A stretch of 64,000 nucleotides of DNA from an uncultured Tateyamaria sp. (lineage in GTDB: Bacteria; Pseudomonadota; Alphaproteobacteria; Rhodobacterales; Rhodobacteraceae), in assembly GCF_947503045.1 (NCBI RefSeq), contig NZ_CANNCF010000003.1, positions 310,001 to 374,000 on the forward strand, in the 5' to 3' direction. Made by a program: the position numbers and the translations under genes. This document shows, one piece after another, positions 63,818 through 64,000 of this stretch. Every line of letters starts with the position of its first letter. Within the stretch, counting starts at the first letter, position 1. The notes beneath the pieces are model-generated. The model saw only the letters and a program-made list of their open reading frames with translations. It searched no databases and was not told the DNA's origin.

Positions 63818-63880
63818 TAAGAGATTCTTGGACAACCAGACCCGGTGTTGAAACAGACGATCATCCGTGAGTTTTCGAAC

Positions 63881-64000
63881 ATGGGGCACCGGACTCTCGG
63901 GCGCAATTTCGCGGGATTTCAGAACAATGACGCGCCTGCGCGCTATGTGTTGCAGCCCCGGGGATGCCTTCGGATCGCATTGCGCGAAGGCGATGTCCTG
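63881..64000 (+). CDS. N-terminus of an unidentified gene, possibly DUF1989-like, cut by window end
   Basis: The frame is open to 64000 and also upstream to 63821, with alternative GTG/TTG starts at 63845/63848. From ATG 63881 it reads MGHRTLGRNFAGFQNNDAPA then RYVLQPRGCLRIALREGDVL. The end resembles the first strands of DUF1989 (urea-carboxylase-associated/aminomethyltransferase-fused) proteins, but only 40 residues are visible. Upstream LacI-type operators suggest catabolic control. Confidence 0.4.
   Translation, partial: MGHRTLGRNFAGFQNNDAPARYVLQPRGCLRIALREGDVL

Noticed and set aside
1-64000. tRNA, rRNA, insertion sequences, prophage or CRISPR array
   Set aside because: Reading both strands, I found no convincing cloverleaf with a T-loop, no rRNA, no transposase or integrase motif and no regularly spaced repeats. 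A tRNA scan would be decisive for the first.

Overview
The window looks like chromosomal DNA of a Roseobacter-group alphaproteobacterium (Rhodobacteraceae); the genus cannot be fixed from the sequence alone. The signs are high GC, dense operons with ATGA/GTGA stop-start overlaps, a propionyl-CoA carboxylase/methylmalonyl-CoA mutase locus beside a PccR-type regulator, a betICBA operon, and many small Rhodobacteraceae-type proteins (DUF1127, DUF2927, DUF4174, a DUF6497-like protein). There is no rRNA, no tRNA that I could find, no insertion sequence, no phage and no CRISPR array. The one certain RNA gene is rnpB.

Layout. 1-14100 (minus strand) carries propionate assimilation: pccB, several small translationally coupled genes, pccA and methylmalonyl-CoA mutase. 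A winged-helix/RidA fusion of lower GC sits directly behind pccB. 14120-16960 holds the control region with repeated TGCAAA half-sites, a Bcr/CflA-type MFS pump and the PccR/ScfR regulator. 16958-23143 has a secreted nuclease and the glycine betaine operon betI-betC-betB-betA. 23213-37561 is mostly transport and housekeeping: two EamA exporters, a LysE exporter, two SLC13/RCK permeases, a BASS symporter with a flavoprotein, YebC, YmdB, 5-formyl-THF cyclo-ligase and MgtE. 37680-41564 has guanine deaminase and, convergently, 8-oxoguanine deaminase with an inositol-monophosphatase-like phosphatase. 41633-51671 mixes regulators, DUF1127, a BI-1 membrane protein, L33, rnpB, AmpD, gatC/gatA and a ceramidase-like gene broken by a 29-bp tandem duplication.

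Two accessory-looking clusters stand out. At 51867-56549 an MBL-fold hydrolase overlaps the first of four tandem paralogues, each an NTF2/SnoaL-like domain joined to a class III nucleotidyl cyclase domain with its catalytic motifs intact; this looks like a multi-input cyclic-nucleotide array. At 57937-63495 a membrane-stress type cluster runs: small membrane protein, XpaC, a 29-residue membrane peptide, second XpaC, TelA, DUF2927 lipoprotein, and SPFH protein with a C-terminal GYF_2-like domain.

Other signals include a 25-35 bp intergenic repeat present three times (one copy supplies the Shine-Dalgarno of betB), a promoter-hairpin-21-codon unit at 6420-6563, and a lacI remnant with HTH and C-terminal tail but no core, next to apparently intact LacI-type operators and the start of an unidentified gene at the right edge.
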